Under the pieces are notes generated by a model, which had not been told where the DNA came from, made no database searches, and worked only from the letters and a program-made list of their open reading frames with translations. A stretch of 48,541 bases of DNA from an uncultured Planctomycetaceae bacterium (GTDB taxonomy: Bacteria > Planctomycetota > Planctomycetia > Pirellulales > Pirellulaceae). The position numbers and the translations under genes are program-made. Below, piece after piece: positions 26,773-38,146 of the stretch. Positions within the stretch are counted from its first letter, which is position 1. Each line of letters begins with the position of its first letter. The stretch lies in assembly GCA_903927685.1 (NCBI GenBank), contig CAIYOB010001614.1, positions 1 to 48,541 on the forward strand, given 5' to 3'.

Positions 26773-27360
26773 ATGCCACGTGGACCATTTCGAGTCAACG
26801 CCCTGCGCACGCTGCTGATCGTCTCGACGCTGCTCGGCTCGTGGCTGGGGATGCAGGCGGTCCACGAACTGGGCCACGTGGCCGGAGCGTGGGCCGTCGG
26901 CGGGCGCGTGGTTCGCGTCGTGCTCCACCCGCTGACCATCTCGCGCACGGACCTCGCGGAAAACCCGCACCCGCTAGTCGTCACCTGGTCCGGGCCGTTG
27001 ATCGGGGTCGCCGCGCCCCTGCTGTTGTGGCTGCTGGCCCGGGCGGCTCGGCTGCCCGGAAGCTACGTGCTCCGGTTCTTCGCCGGATTCTGTTGGATCG
27101 CCAACGGCGCGTACCTGGCGTTGGGGTCGATCCAAGGCGTTGGCGACGCGGGCGACTTGCTGCGGCACGGGTCGCCCGCGTGGCTGTTGTGGCTGTTCGG
27201 CGGCGTGTCCGTACCGGCGGGACTGGGACTGTGGCATCGGCAGAGCCGGCACTTTGGGCTGGGACCGGAGCCGGACGCCGTGCGTCCCGGAGTCGCCTGG
27301 ACGGTCGCCGTCGCGTGTGTGTTGTTGTTGGTGATAGGGCTGGTCTTGGATGGGTGCTGA
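26773..27360 (+). CDS. Small HExxH integral membrane protein (M50-like)
   Basis: A 195-residue membrane protein with about five hydrophobic helices. The second half of helix 1 runs into HELGH (His31, Glu32, His35), the zinc-binding motif of M50-type site-2 proteases, followed by a Gly-rich AVGGRVVRVVLHP stretch and a second helix with WSGPLIGVAAPLLLWLL. The NPDG-like third ligand of classical M50 enzymes is not clearly present, and the protein is short. It may be a small M50-like peptidase or an inactive relative. An in-frame GTG at 26767 is an alternative start. It begins 27 bp after the beta-helix gene and could be co-transcribed with it. Confidence 0.65.
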   Translation: MPRGPFRVNALRTLLIVSTLLGSWLGMQAVHELGHVAGAWAVGGRVVRVVLHPLTISRTDLAENPHPLVVTWSGPLIGVAAPLLLWLLARAARLPGSYVLRFFAGFCWIANGAYLALGSIQGVGDAGDLLRHGSPAWLLWLFGGVSVPAGLGLWHRQSRHFGLGPEPDAVRPGVAWTVAVACVLLLVIGLVLDGC

Positions 27361-27380
27361 GGCCTGCCCGGCGGACGACA

Positions 27381-27412
27381 CGCCGTTTCCGCGGCGCCGT
27401 TTCCGCGGCGCC
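27381..27412 (+). repeat. 14-bp tandem repeat
   Basis: CGCCGTTTCCGCGG occurs twice in perfect tandem (27381-27394 and 27395-27408), followed by a partial third unit CGCC. It lies between the membrane-protein gene and the FG-GAP gene and is likely slippage-prone. Confidence 0.75.
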
Positions 27413-27501
27413 TGATTGGCGGCCGTCCGGCGGAAGGTACAATAGGGCGACGCGTCACAACTCGAACTCACCCCTTATTCCACACCTCTGGAGGAACGTC
27501 A

Positions 27502-28701
27502 ATGCTGAAGCTCTCGTGGATTTCCTGTGCCTTGGTGATCGCCGTTGCGTCGGCGTCGGCCCAGGCAGTCGGTCCGGTCGCGTTCAAGAAGATCCGGCTC
27601 GAAGATCAGTTTTACGCCGAAGGCGCTTACTACGCCGATTTCAATCACGACGGCAAGCTGGATGTCGTGGCCGGCCCGTTCTGGTACGAGGGGCCGGCGT
27701 TCGACAAGAAGCACGAAGTCCGGCCGCCTCAGAGTTTCGATCCCAAGGGCTATTCGGACAACTTCCTGACCTTTACCGGCGACTTCAACGGCGATGGCTG
27801 GGCCGACATCTTCTACGCCCCGTGGCCGGGCAAGGAAGGCTACTGGTACGAGAATCCGGCCGGCAAGGATGGGGCTTGGAAACAGCATTTGGCCTTCGGC
27901 TGTGTCGACAACGAATCGCCGATGTGGGGCGACGTGAACCTGGATGGACGGCCGGACTTGGTGTTCAACACCGATGGGTATCTGGGGTACGCCACGTGGG
28001 ATCCCGCGAAGCCGGATGAAGCTTGGAAGTTCCACGCGATCACGCCCAAGGGCAGCTATCACAAGTACACCCACGGCATCGGCTTTGGCGACGTCAACGA
28101 CGACGGGCGAATTGACATCCTGGAAGGCAACGGCTGGTGGGAACAGCCGGCCAACGCAGCGGACGGCCAAGCCTGGACGCTGCATCCGTTCAAGTTTGCG
28201 GACGCCGCTGCGCAAATGTTCGCCTATGACGTGGACGGCGATGGCTTGAAGGACGTGATCACCGCCTGGAATTGCCACATGTACGGGCTGGTCTGGTACC
28301 AGCAGCAGAAGAACGCCCAAGGCGAGATCTCGTGGCAACAACACGTAATCTTGCCGTCTGAGCCGGACGTGAACAGCAGCGACCTGCGGGTCAGCCAGTT
28401 GCACGCGATCGACTTGGTGGACATGAACGGCGATGGTCTGCTGGATATTCTGACTGGCAAACGGTTCTGGGCGCACGGTCCCCAGGGTGACGCCGAACCC
28501 AATGCGCCGGCGATGGTGCTGTGGTTCGAATTGAAGCGGGAGGCGAACAAGACGCCCGTTTATATCCCCCACGTGATCGACGACGACTCCGGCGTGGGAA
28601 CCCAAGTGGCCGCCGCCGACTTGAACGGCGACGGCACGCCGGACGTGATCGTCGGCAACAAAAAAGGAAATTTCATCCACTTGAGCCAGAAAAACAATTA
28701 A
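27502..28701 (+). CDS. Secreted FG-GAP/VCBS-repeat protein
   Basis: A 399-residue protein with a signal peptide (LSWISCALVIAVASASAQA). The rest is a run of VCBS/FG-GAP beta-propeller units, each with a calcium-type Asp loop: DFNHDGKLD, DFNGDGWAD, DVNLDGRPD, DVNDDGRID, DVDGDGLKD, DMNGDGLLD and DLNGDGTPD. About seven blades suggest a closed propeller. Such proteins usually act outside the cell in binding. GGAGGAA 7 nt upstream fixes the ATG. In planctomycetes they are often encoded near sugar-degrading enzymes; a role in substrate binding is inferred only. Confidence 0.87.
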   Translation: MLKLSWISCALVIAVASASAQAVGPVAFKKIRLEDQFYAEGAYYADFNHDGKLDVVAGPFWYEGPAFDKKHEVRPPQSFDPKGYSDNFLTFTGDFNGDGWADIFYAPWPGKEGYWYENPAGKDGAWKQHLAFGCVDNESPMWGDVNLDGRPDLVFNTDGYLGYATWDPAKPDEAWKFHAITPKGSYHKYTHGIGFGDVNDDGRIDILEGNGWWEQPANAADGQAWTLHPFKFADAAAQMFAYDVDGDGLKDVITAWNCHMYGLVWYQQQKNAQGEISWQQHVILPSEPDVNSSDLRVSQLHAIDLVDMNGDGLLDILTGKRFWAHGPQGDAEPNAPAMVLWFELKREANKTPVYIPHVIDDDSGVGTQVAAADLNGDGTPDVIVGNKKGNFIHLSQKNN

Positions 28702-28748
28702 AGACCGAGTAGTCTACAAGTAGGTGCCTTTCGGGCAGAATCGGCTTT

Positions 28749-28779
28749 CGGCCTTGTGGTTTGTCCGACCACAAGGCCG
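28749..28779 (+). terminator. Strong stem-loop after the FG-GAP gene
   Basis: CGGCCTTGTGG and CCACAAGGCCG form a perfect 11-bp stem with a 9-base loop, 48 nt after the stop codon. No T-run follows on either strand, so it may act as a transcript-end stabiliser or a Rho-aided stop rather than a classical intrinsic terminator. It lies between the FG-GAP gene and rpsD. Confidence 0.45.
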
Positions 28780-28918
28780 ATGGCATTGGTCCCCTTCCGC
28801 CGAAAAACTCGGGCGATCCCCCTTGAACCCAGGCGGCAAATTGATAAATATAAGCGGTTTCCACCACTGCGATTATGCTAAATTGGTAGCCTTCTGCTGT
28901 TGAAGGGGAGAGGTCTGC

Positions 28919-29527
28919 ATGGGACGTTACGCTGGTCCAAAGGCGCGAGTCAACCGTCGTCTGGGCGCCTTGTTGTACGAGAATAGCGGTGTTGCGCGAG
29001 CCACTGAGCGTCGGGAAGCCCCTCCGGGCATGCACGCTCGATCGAAACGTCCGTCGAACTATGGGGCGGCGTTGCAGGCCAAGCAGAAGATCAAGCATTA
29101 CTACGGACTGGGCGAACGGCAATTGCGTCGGACGTTCGATACGGTTCGGCACAAGGGCGGGGATATCGGTTTGATGCTCCTGCAGTTGTGCGAGCGCCGA
29201 TTGGATAACGTGGTCCGGCGAGCCGGTTTCACGAAGACGCGGCCGCAGGCCCGGCAGGGGATCGCTCACGGTCACTTCCAGGTCAACGGCATCAAGGTTA
29301 CCAAGCCGTCCTACGTGCTGCGGCCGGGCGATGTTATCACGGTTCGCAACCGCGAGAATCTGCTGATGCTGTATCGCGGATTGAGCGACCAGTCGCAAGG
29401 CGAGCGGCTGGATTGGGTCACGTTTGATACGGAGACGTTGCGGGCGACCGTGCAAGGTACGCCGGGACAATCCGATATCAGCTTGCCGGTCGATGTGAAC
29501 ATGGTGGTTGAATTCCTGTCTCGATAA
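28919..29527 (+). CDS. rpsD: Ribosomal protein uS4
   Basis: A 202-residue S4 protein of the small subunit, an early assembly protein that binds 16S rRNA near the 5' domain. It begins MGRYAGPKARVNRRLG and has the S4 RNA-binding segment (LCERRLDNVVRRAGFTKTRPQ, then HFQVNGIKVTKPSYVL). The N-terminus lacks the four-Cys zinc motif, so it is the zinc-free form. GGGGAG about 7-10 nt upstream supports the ATG. It stands alone here instead of in the usual alpha operon with rpsM, rpsK and rpoA, as is common in planctomycetes. In many bacteria S4 regulates its own operon; no such leader was recognised. Confidence 0.97.
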   Translation: MGRYAGPKARVNRRLGALLYENSGVARATERREAPPGMHARSKRPSNYGAALQAKQKIKHYYGLGERQLRRTFDTVRHKGGDIGLMLLQLCERRLDNVVRRAGFTKTRPQARQGIAHGHFQVNGIKVTKPSYVLRPGDVITVRNRENLLMLYRGLSDQSQGERLDWVTFDTETLRATVQGTPGQSDISLPVDVNMVVEFLSR

Positions 29528-29606
29528 GGTCGAGCCAAGGCGGCCCAGCGTCCCTTTCTTGTTGGGTCCCGTTGTTTTTTGGGAACATCTGACCATCGTA
29601 TCATGG

Positions 29607-29624
29607 TGTGGCTGGGGTCGAACG
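29607..29624 (+). repeat. Dispersed palindromic repeat, fragment D (left arm only)
   Basis: GTGTGGCTGGGGTCGAAC matches the left outer arm of the repeat family (copies at 3139, 4863 and 13943). The hairpin and right arm are absent; a different stem-loop follows directly. Confidence 0.5.
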
Positions 29625-29627
29625 CAG

Positions 29628-29657
29628 TCCAACCGGCAGGACCGAATGCCGGTTGGA
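29628..29657 (+). terminator. 11-bp stem-loop between rpsD and the E3 gene
   Basis: TCCAACCGGCA and TGCCGGTTGGA pair perfectly around an 8-base loop. A T-rich run (ATTTTTGTT) follows 20 nt later, too far for a normal intrinsic terminator. It may end rpsD transcripts with help or be part of the adjacent repeat fragment. Confidence 0.35.
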
Positions 29658-29684
29658 TGACGCTCGATTCGCAGCCATTTTTGT

Positions 29685-29690
29685 TATAAT
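29685..29690 (+). promoter_or_regulatory. -10 box for the pyruvate dehydrogenase cluster
   Basis: TATAAT 29 nt before the ATG at 29720. The -35 region is weak (no hexamer closer than 3/6 at 17 nt), suggesting an activator or a different sigma contact. It fits a transcript covering the E3, E1 and E2 genes. Confidence 0.45.
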
Positions 29691-29719
29691 CCCAACTTTC
29701 GCAGATGATTGGGCCAACC

Positions 29720-31144
29720 ATGACGCAGGCACAATTGGTCGTTCTCGGCGGTGGTCCCGGCGGTTACGCGGCGGCTTTTCTGGCTGCCGACGAGGGACTG
29801 GATGTCGCCCTGGTCGAGGCGGAAGGTCGGTTGGGCGGCACCTGCTTGCTCCGCGGCTGTATTCCGTCCAAGGCGTTGCTGCATGTCGCCCGGGTGATCT
29901 CGGAAGTGGACGAGTTGCGTGCGGACTGGGGCGTCGAGTATGCGGCGCCCAAGATTGAGATCGACAAAGTCCGCGCGCGGAAGGACAAGGTGATTGCCAC
30001 GCTGTCCGGAGGCCTCGGGCAGTTGGCCAAGCGCCGCAATGTCCGCTTCATCAAAGCCAAAGGCGTGCTGGAGAACTCGACGACCCTGAAGCTGGAGGGC
30101 ACCGACCCGTCGATTCCCGAGGACGGCACGCTGACCTTCGAGCACCTGATCCTCGCCACCGGCTCGACGCCGGCGATGCCCACGGTTTTCGATCTGGGGT
30201 CCGATCGCATCATGAATTCGACCGGTGCGTTGCGGCTGCTGGATATTCCCAACCGGCTGCTGGTCATTGGCGGCGGCTACATCGGGCTGGAAATGGGGAC
30301 CGTCTACGCCCACCTCGGGTCCCAGGTCAGCGTGGTCGAGTTGACCTCCGGGCTGTTGCCCGGCGCCGATCGGGATTTGGTGCGTCCGCTGCACAAGCGG
30401 CTGAACGCGCTGTTCGGCGACCGGATCTACCTGGACACCAAGGTGGGCTCGCTGGGTCTGCGGGGCGACGAGGTCGAAGTCGCGTTCGAGGGGCCCGCCA
30501 AGTACGGCGTCGAGCGGTACGATCGCGTATTGGTGTCGGTGGGCCGGCGGCCGTCCAGTCGCGGGATCGGCTTGGAGAACACCCAGGTCCAAGTCAACGA
30601 GCGCGGCTTCGTCGTCTGCGACCGGACCCAGCGGACAGCCGATCCGCACATCCTGGCCATCGGCGACGTGGCGGGCGAGCCGATGTTGGCCCACAAGGCG
30701 TCGCACGAAGCCAAGGTGGCCGTCGAGGTCGTGTTGGGCCGGGCGGCCGAATTCGACAAGCTGGCGATTCCTGCGGTGGTCTTCACGGATCCCGAGATCG
30801 CCTGGGCCGGCTTGACGGAGGAACAGGCCAAGCGGGAAGGACGCACCGTCGAGGTCGCCACTTATCCGTGGGCGGCCAGCGGCCGAGCCCAGGCGCTGGG
30901 ACGCCTCGAAGGGCTGACCAAGTGGCTGATCGACCCGGAAACGGAACGGGTCCTGGGCTGTGGCATGGTGGGCCCCGGCGCCGGCGAGATGATCTCCGAG
31001 GCCGCGCTGGCGATCGAAATGGGCTGCGAGGTCCGCGACATCACGGAGACCGTGCACCCGCACCCGACCCTGAGCGAAACGTTGATGAATGCCGGGGAAG
31101 TGTTCTTCGGAACGGCAACGGAGATCTACAAGCCGCGACGGTGA
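29720..31144 (+). CDS. lpdA: Dihydrolipoyl dehydrogenase (E3)
   Basis: A 474-residue flavoprotein that reoxidises dihydrolipoyl groups and reduces NAD+. The FAD motif is VVLGGGPGGYAA near residue 7. The redox disulfide is GGTCLLRGCIPSK (Cys-x4-Cys), and the second nucleotide motif is LLVIGGGYIGLEMG. The C-terminal HPHPTLSE holds the active-site His/Glu pair. ATG 29720 gives a family-like N-terminus; an in-frame ATG 29705 adds five residues and cannot be excluded, as neither has a good RBS. It is 34 bp upstream of the E1 gene, so it very likely serves the pyruvate dehydrogenase complex and perhaps the other 2-oxoacid complexes. Confidence 0.93.
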   Translation: MTQAQLVVLGGGPGGYAAAFLAADEGLDVALVEAEGRLGGTCLLRGCIPSKALLHVARVISEVDELRADWGVEYAAPKIEIDKVRARKDKVIATLSGGLGQLAKRRNVRFIKAKGVLENSTTLKLEGTDPSIPEDGTLTFEHLILATGSTPAMPTVFDLGSDRIMNSTGALRLLDIPNRLLVIGGGYIGLEMGTVYAHLGSQVSVVELTSGLLPGADRDLVRPLHKRLNALFGDRIYLDTKVGSLGLRGDEVEVAFEGPAKYGVERYDRVLVSVGRRPSSRGIGLENTQVQVNERGFVVCDRTQRTADPHILAIGDVAGEPMLAHKASHEAKVAVEVVLGRAAEFDKLAIPAVVFTDPEIAWAGLTEEQAKREGRTVEVATYPWAASGRAQALGRLEGLTKWLIDPETERVLGCGMVGPGAGEMISEAALAIEMGCEVRDITETVHPHPTLSETLMNAGEVFFGTATEIYKPRR

Positions 31145-31178
31145 GATTCTGAGGTTCCCAACGGGAGGGCTGACGACG

Positions 31179-33908
<2,730 letters not shown>

Positions 33909-33976
33909 CGCAGGCCGGGTGGAATTCGTTCCGCCCGCGGCGAGTACCAACGAGTCCCCTGGAGCGAGACACAGCC

Positions 33977-35353
33977 ATGAGTATTCAAGTCCGCGTTCCC
34001 GACCTGGGCGATGGCATCGAGTCCGGCGACGTCCTGGAAATCCTGGTCCGCGAAGGCGACCAAATCAAGAAGGATCAGGGAATCGTCGAGCTGGAGACCG
34101 ACAAGGCCACGGTCGAAGTCCCCAGCAGCCACGCCGGCAAAGTCACCAAGGTGCACATCCAGTCGGGCCAGAGCGTCAAGGTGGGCGAGGTGCTCGTGAC
34201 GCTCGAGGCTGGCGCCGGCGCGGAAGTGCCCGCGGCCCCCGCTAAGCCGGCTCCTGCCAAGCCAGCACCTGCCGCGCCGCAACCCGCACCGCCCGTGCCA
34301 GCCCCCACGGCGAAAGAGCGAGCCAAGCCGCAGGCTCCGGCCGCACCGCCCGCTCAACGCGAGCCGGCGCCCGAGGCCGCGCGGGCCGTGGTCAAGGAGC
34401 CGCCGGCGAGTCCGGCGACGCCGCCCGCTGGCAGCACTGCGGCTGCGGGCGCTATCGCCGCCAGCCCCGCCGTGCGGCGGTTTGCCCGCGAAGTCGGTGT
34501 GGATCTGCGGATGGTCCACGGCAGCGGTCCCGGCGGACGCATCTCGCGCGAAGACGTCTTGGAAGCCGTCCGCAAAGCGAGCCAGACCGCGGCCGCCGGG
34601 ACGGCGGCGGTTCGCGCCGGGCCCGGGGATCCGTCGACGGACAATTGGGGGCCGATCCGGATCGAGAAGCTGCCGAAGATCCGCCGCACGATCGCGACCC
34701 AGATGCAGAAATCCTGGGAATCGTGCCCGCGCGTCACCAACTTTGACGACGCGGACGTCACCGAACTCGAACGGATCCGCGTGTCCAGCAAGGCCGATTA
34801 CGCGGCCCGCGGCATCAAGTTGACTTCGCTGCCGTTCGTCATCAAGGCCGTGGCCATGTCGTTGCGAAATCACCCCGTGGTCAACGCCTCGATTGACATG
34901 GAGAACGAGCGGGTGATCTACAAGGACTACGTCAACCTGGGCATCGCGGTCGATACCGACCGCGGCCTGGTCGTGCCGTCGCTGCGCGGCGCGGACCGCT
35001 TGTCGATCCCGGAAATCGCCCGCCAGCTGGCCGCGATTGCCGAGAAGGTCCGCAACAACGAATTCACCATCGACGACCTGCGGGGCAGCACGTTCACGAT
35101 CAGCAATCTGGGCGCGGTGGGCGGCACATACTCGACGCCGATCATCAACGTGCCCGAAGTCGCGATCCTGCTGGTCGGCCGCTCGCGCAAGCTGCCCGTG
35201 GTGCTGGACAACGACCAGATCGCGGTCCGCTTGGTGATGCCGCTCAGCATGTCCTATGATCATCGGATCGTCGATGGCGCCGTCGCCTCGCGATTCATGA
35301 ACGACGTCATCGGCTATCTGGAGGCCCCCAGCCGCCTGCTGCTGGCGCCGTAA
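33977..35353 (+). CDS. aceF: Pyruvate dehydrogenase E2, dihydrolipoamide acetyltransferase
   Basis: A 458-residue core subunit. It has one lipoyl domain with the swinging-arm lysine in ETDKATVEVPS (Lys43). An Ala/Pro-rich linker spans about 80-150. A peripheral-subunit-binding domain is near 165-205 (SPAVRRFAREVGVDLRMVHG, then GGRISREDVLEAV). The catalytic domain ends with SYDHRIVDGAVASRF, the active-site His-x3-Asp motif. Only one lipoyl domain is present, against two or three in some relatives. It starts 68 bp after aceE, with GAGCGAG as a weak RBS, and completes the E3-E1-E2 set. Confidence 0.95.
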   Translation: MSIQVRVPDLGDGIESGDVLEILVREGDQIKKDQGIVELETDKATVEVPSSHAGKVTKVHIQSGQSVKVGEVLVTLEAGAGAEVPAAPAKPAPAKPAPAAPQPAPPVPAPTAKERAKPQAPAAPPAQREPAPEAARAVVKEPPASPATPPAGSTAAAGAIAASPAVRRFAREVGVDLRMVHGSGPGGRISREDVLEAVRKASQTAAAGTAAVRAGPGDPSTDNWGPIRIEKLPKIRRTIATQMQKSWESCPRVTNFDDADVTELERIRVSSKADYAARGIKLTSLPFVIKAVAMSLRNHPVVNASIDMENERVIYKDYVNLGIAVDTDRGLVVPSLRGADRLSIPEIARQLAAIAEKVRNNEFTIDDLRGSTFTISNLGAVGGTYSTPIINVPEVAILLVGRSRKLPVVLDNDQIAVRLVMPLSMSYDHRIVDGAVASRFMNDVIGYLEAPSRLLLAP

Positions 35354-35444
35354 GCCGCCGGCGTCACATCGGGACCGCCTGAGCCGCGTCGGCAGCCGTT
35401 ACACTGGCCGTGTTCGAGTCGAACGCACCACGAGGGCCGGCACG

Positions 35445-36647
35445 ATGAGACTGGTCGAAACTCGCCTCGACGGGGGCTCGGAGACGGTCCGCCTGACGGG
35501 GCGGATCGAAACACGCAGCGGTCCCGTCGAGCTGTGGTTCGAGTACCCTGCAGCGTTGGCCGCCTTGGTCCGAAACGACGCCGACGTGTTCGTGCCGGCG
35601 CTGCTGCCGGTCGCGATGCTCCGTGGCGAACCGGTCGAGATCGAGCAGCCGGTCTCCCGGGAGTTGTACCGCAACCTGGACGAACTCCAGGACGTGTTCA
35701 GCACCTGGTATCCCCGCGAGATGCGTCGCGTCGCGACGCGTTTTCCCGCGGTCGTGGCCAAGGCTCACGCCGAAGCGCCGGCGACGGTCGCCTACTTTTC
35801 CGCCGGCGTGGATTCCTTCTACTCCGCCTTGAAACGCCGCTACGACGTGCCGACCTCCCTGCCGGAAATCACCCACCTGTTGTATGTCCGCGGCGTCGAG
35901 GCGCCGCTGAGCAACGATTCGCGGGTCACGGTCGACGTCATGCGCAGAATCGCCGACGAAATCGGCTACCCGTTGCTGGCCGGGGCGACCAACCTGCGCG
36001 ATGCCTTCAATATCGACTGGGGCGACTACTACTGCGGTGCGGGACTCGCCGCCATCGGCCTGTCCCTGTCCCGAGGCGTCGGCCATGTGCTGATTCCCTC
36101 CTCGAGTTCGTATCGCCCGGAGGACCTGTATCCCTGGAGTACGCACCCGCTGACCGACCGGCTGTGGTCCACCGAGTACTGCCGCATCCGGCAGTGCGGC
36201 TGCGAGGCGACGCGGGCGGAGAAGATCGACCGCGTCGTCAGCCGCGATCCGGTGGCCCTGCGGTACCTGCGTGTCTGCACGGTCAACCGGGGTGAGTTTG
36301 TGAACTGTGGTCAGTGTCCGAAATGCGTGCGGACGATGATCACCTTGGCCATGTTGGACCGCCTCGGCCAGGCACCGACGTTTCACGCTCCGGTCCCTTC
36401 CCGGTTGGTGCGGCAGGTAGATGTCGGGGATCCCGTCGAGTATCAGTTCCTGTGTGAAGTCCTGGCCTTGGCCCGAGAGAAGCACTGCGAAAACGAGGTG
36501 ACCCGCGCGATCGGGCGGCGTCTGCGGGCTCAGGCCAGACGACAAGCGATCCAGCAGTGGCTGGCCAACACGCCGGCCGGTCCGGTCGTGGCCGGGTGCC
36601 GATCCGCGTATCGGCGGCTCGCGAGGTATCTGCGTCCGAAGAGATGA
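35445..36647 (+). CDS. QueC-like PP-loop ATPase family protein
   Basis: A 400-residue protein. Residues 119-124 are SAGVDS, a PP-loop variant of the usual SGGxDS that binds ATP in QueC, asparagine synthetase and related enzymes. The C-terminal part has C277-x10-C288-x2-C291-x2-C294 (VNCGQCPKC), the zinc layout of QueC (7-cyano-7-deazaguanine synthase); two more Cys lie just upstream (CRIRQCGC). The first 110 residues have no recognised domain. QueC itself is about 230 residues, so this is a larger relative, likely adenylating and amidating or thiolating an unknown acid. GAGGG 8 nt upstream supports the ATG. A GNAT-fold gene follows at 96 bp. No queuosine genes or QatABCD/CBASS partners are present. 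Confidence 0.65.
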   Translation: MRLVETRLDGGSETVRLTGRIETRSGPVELWFEYPAALAALVRNDADVFVPALLPVAMLRGEPVEIEQPVSRELYRNLDELQDVFSTWYPREMRRVATRFPAVVAKAHAEAPATVAYFSAGVDSFYSALKRRYDVPTSLPEITHLLYVRGVEAPLSNDSRVTVDVMRRIADEIGYPLLAGATNLRDAFNIDWGDYYCGAGLAAIGLSLSRGVGHVLIPSSSSYRPEDLYPWSTHPLTDRLWSTEYCRIRQCGCEATRAEKIDRVVSRDPVALRYLRVCTVNRGEFVNCGQCPKCVRTMITLAMLDRLGQAPTFHAPVPSRLVRQVDVGDPVEYQFLCEVLALAREKHCENEVTRAIGRRLRAQARRQAIQQWLANTPAGPVVAGCRSAYRRLARYLRPKR

Positions 36648-36743
36648 GCCCCGGAGTGGACCGGCAGGCTGGGCCCTGGCGCCGCATGACGCGGTCCCAA
36701 TCCCGCGGCACGGAAGTCGCATGACTCCAGAAGTCGCCGTCCC

Positions 36744-37925
36744 ATGCGAACATCAAGACTGTTGACCGGTGTCCTCCGCCGCCTGCGGAAACCGTATCGC
36801 GCCGTCTGCAAGTTCCGCCTGTGGCAGCGGTACACGTTACGGGTCTTCCGCGGCACCGCCCGCGGCACCGAATACCCGCTCCGAATGGCGTACGCGGGGC
36901 GGTGGGACGAGCACCGGCACTGGCTCGTGAACCAGGTGTTCGGCGACCGGGTCGAGATCGAATGCGAGCGGCGGTTGTGGGCGGTCCGAGCCCGGGCTGC
37001 GGTGCTCTCCCGCCGCTGGGACTGCGATCTGGCGGTGAGCGAAACCCTGCCCCCGGCAGATGAATCCCGCGTGCCGCCCGGCAGCTACCTGCTGCCGTAC
37101 TGGGCCGAATTGGCGATGGGGATCACCGACGCGGATCTGAAAGGCTGGTGGGAACGCTACCGCAAGATCCGCAGCCAGATCCGCAAGAGCGGCCTGAGCT
37201 ACGCGGTGCGCAGCGACTCGGCGGCCTTCGAGGCATTTTACCACACCATGTACATCCCGCACATCCGCCACCTGTACGGTCCTGCAGCACGCACCGCACC
37301 CTACGAGTACCTCCGGAGCATTCGAGACGAATCGCTGTTGCTCTTGGCAACGCAAGGCGACGTGGCAGTCGCGGGAATCCTGATTCACCTGGAACATAAC
37401 GAACCCGTGCTGCTCGTGCACGGCATCCTGGATGCCGACCCCCGTTACGTCCAGGCCGGCGTGTTCAGCTCGCTGGTCCTGTTCGCGGTCGAGGAACTCC
37501 GCTCCCGCGGCTTCGAGCGCGTGAACTTCAGCGGTTCCCGGCCGATTCTGAATGACGGCCCGCTGCACTTCAAACGGCTCTTTCGCGCCTCGCTGGTCGA
37601 GAAGCAGCACACCCGGGACGAAGACTTCATCCTGACCCCGCGCCGCGACACGCCGGCCGTGCGGCAGTTCCTCCGGGCAAATCCGTTCGCGTTCTGGCGC
37701 GGCAAGCCGCTCATGGATTGGGCGGTGTTCGTCGACCGCCGCGAAATGGAGGACCTGGACGCATTGCGTGACACGCTGCAGCGTTTGTCCGTCGCCGGAC
37801 TACAAACGCTCCATCTACACGTCTTTGACGCCGCCGACAGCGATTGCCTGGCGGAGGCCGCTGGTCCGCTGGCCGAGTCGTTGGGCGTCCCCGTGCGACT
37901 CGACCGCTGGCCGGCCCGCGGATGA
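36744..37925 (+). CDS. GNAT-fold (BioF2-like/FemAB-type) transferase
   Basis: A 393-residue protein of the acetyltransferase superfamily. The central 150 residues (about 165-320) show an Acetyltransf_6/BioF2-like pattern: FEAFYHTMYIPHIRHLYGP, LLLLATQGDVAVAGILIHLE, VQAGVFSSLVLFAVEELRSR and a NFSGSRPILNDGPLHFKR stretch typical of aminoacyl- or acyl-transfer members such as FemX and CelD. The first 80 residues are very basic (RRLRKPYRAVCKFRLWQRYT) and may bind nucleic acid or membrane. The C-terminal 70 residues are unassigned. It follows the PP-loop gene on the same strand, so a two-step modification is plausible. The acyl donor and acceptor are unknown. Confidence 0.62.
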   Translation: MRTSRLLTGVLRRLRKPYRAVCKFRLWQRYTLRVFRGTARGTEYPLRMAYAGRWDEHRHWLVNQVFGDRVEIECERRLWAVRARAAVLSRRWDCDLAVSETLPPADESRVPPGSYLLPYWAELAMGITDADLKGWWERYRKIRSQIRKSGLSYAVRSDSAAFEAFYHTMYIPHIRHLYGPAARTAPYEYLRSIRDESLLLLATQGDVAVAGILIHLEHNEPVLLVHGILDADPRYVQAGVFSSLVLFAVEELRSRGFERVNFSGSRPILNDGPLHFKRLFRASLVEKQHTRDEDFILTPRRDTPAVRQFLRANPFAFWRGKPLMDWAVFVDRREMEDLDALRDTLQRLSVAGLQTLHLHVFDAADSDCLAEAAGPLAESLGVPVRLDRWPARG

Positions 37926-38146
37926 CGACACTTCGCCAGCACCGATCCCGATAACCACGTCCGTGCTCCGAACGTCGACGGCCAAGATACGGGGCGGGGC
38001 TGGGGACGGCGACCGGCAGGAAATCGCGCAGTCGGAGTCCAGGCGACCGTTGGCTTCAGGATGGCGCGCCGGAGTTGGTATGGTATGATGGCTGCTTCCG
38101 CAGACCGTCGCGGATTGCGACGCGCAGGCCGAGGTTGATCAGAGAA

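Noticed and set aside
25323..28019. An 898-residue plus-strand ORF over the beta-helix, membrane and FG-GAP genes
   Set aside because: It spans three genes with clear features in other frames and has low-complexity Arg/Gly composition; it is a shadow.
35445..37925. A Qat or CBASS defence system around the QueC-like gene
   Set aside because: No CD-NTase, QatA-type ATPase, TatD nuclease or effector is nearby, so only the PP-loop relation remains.
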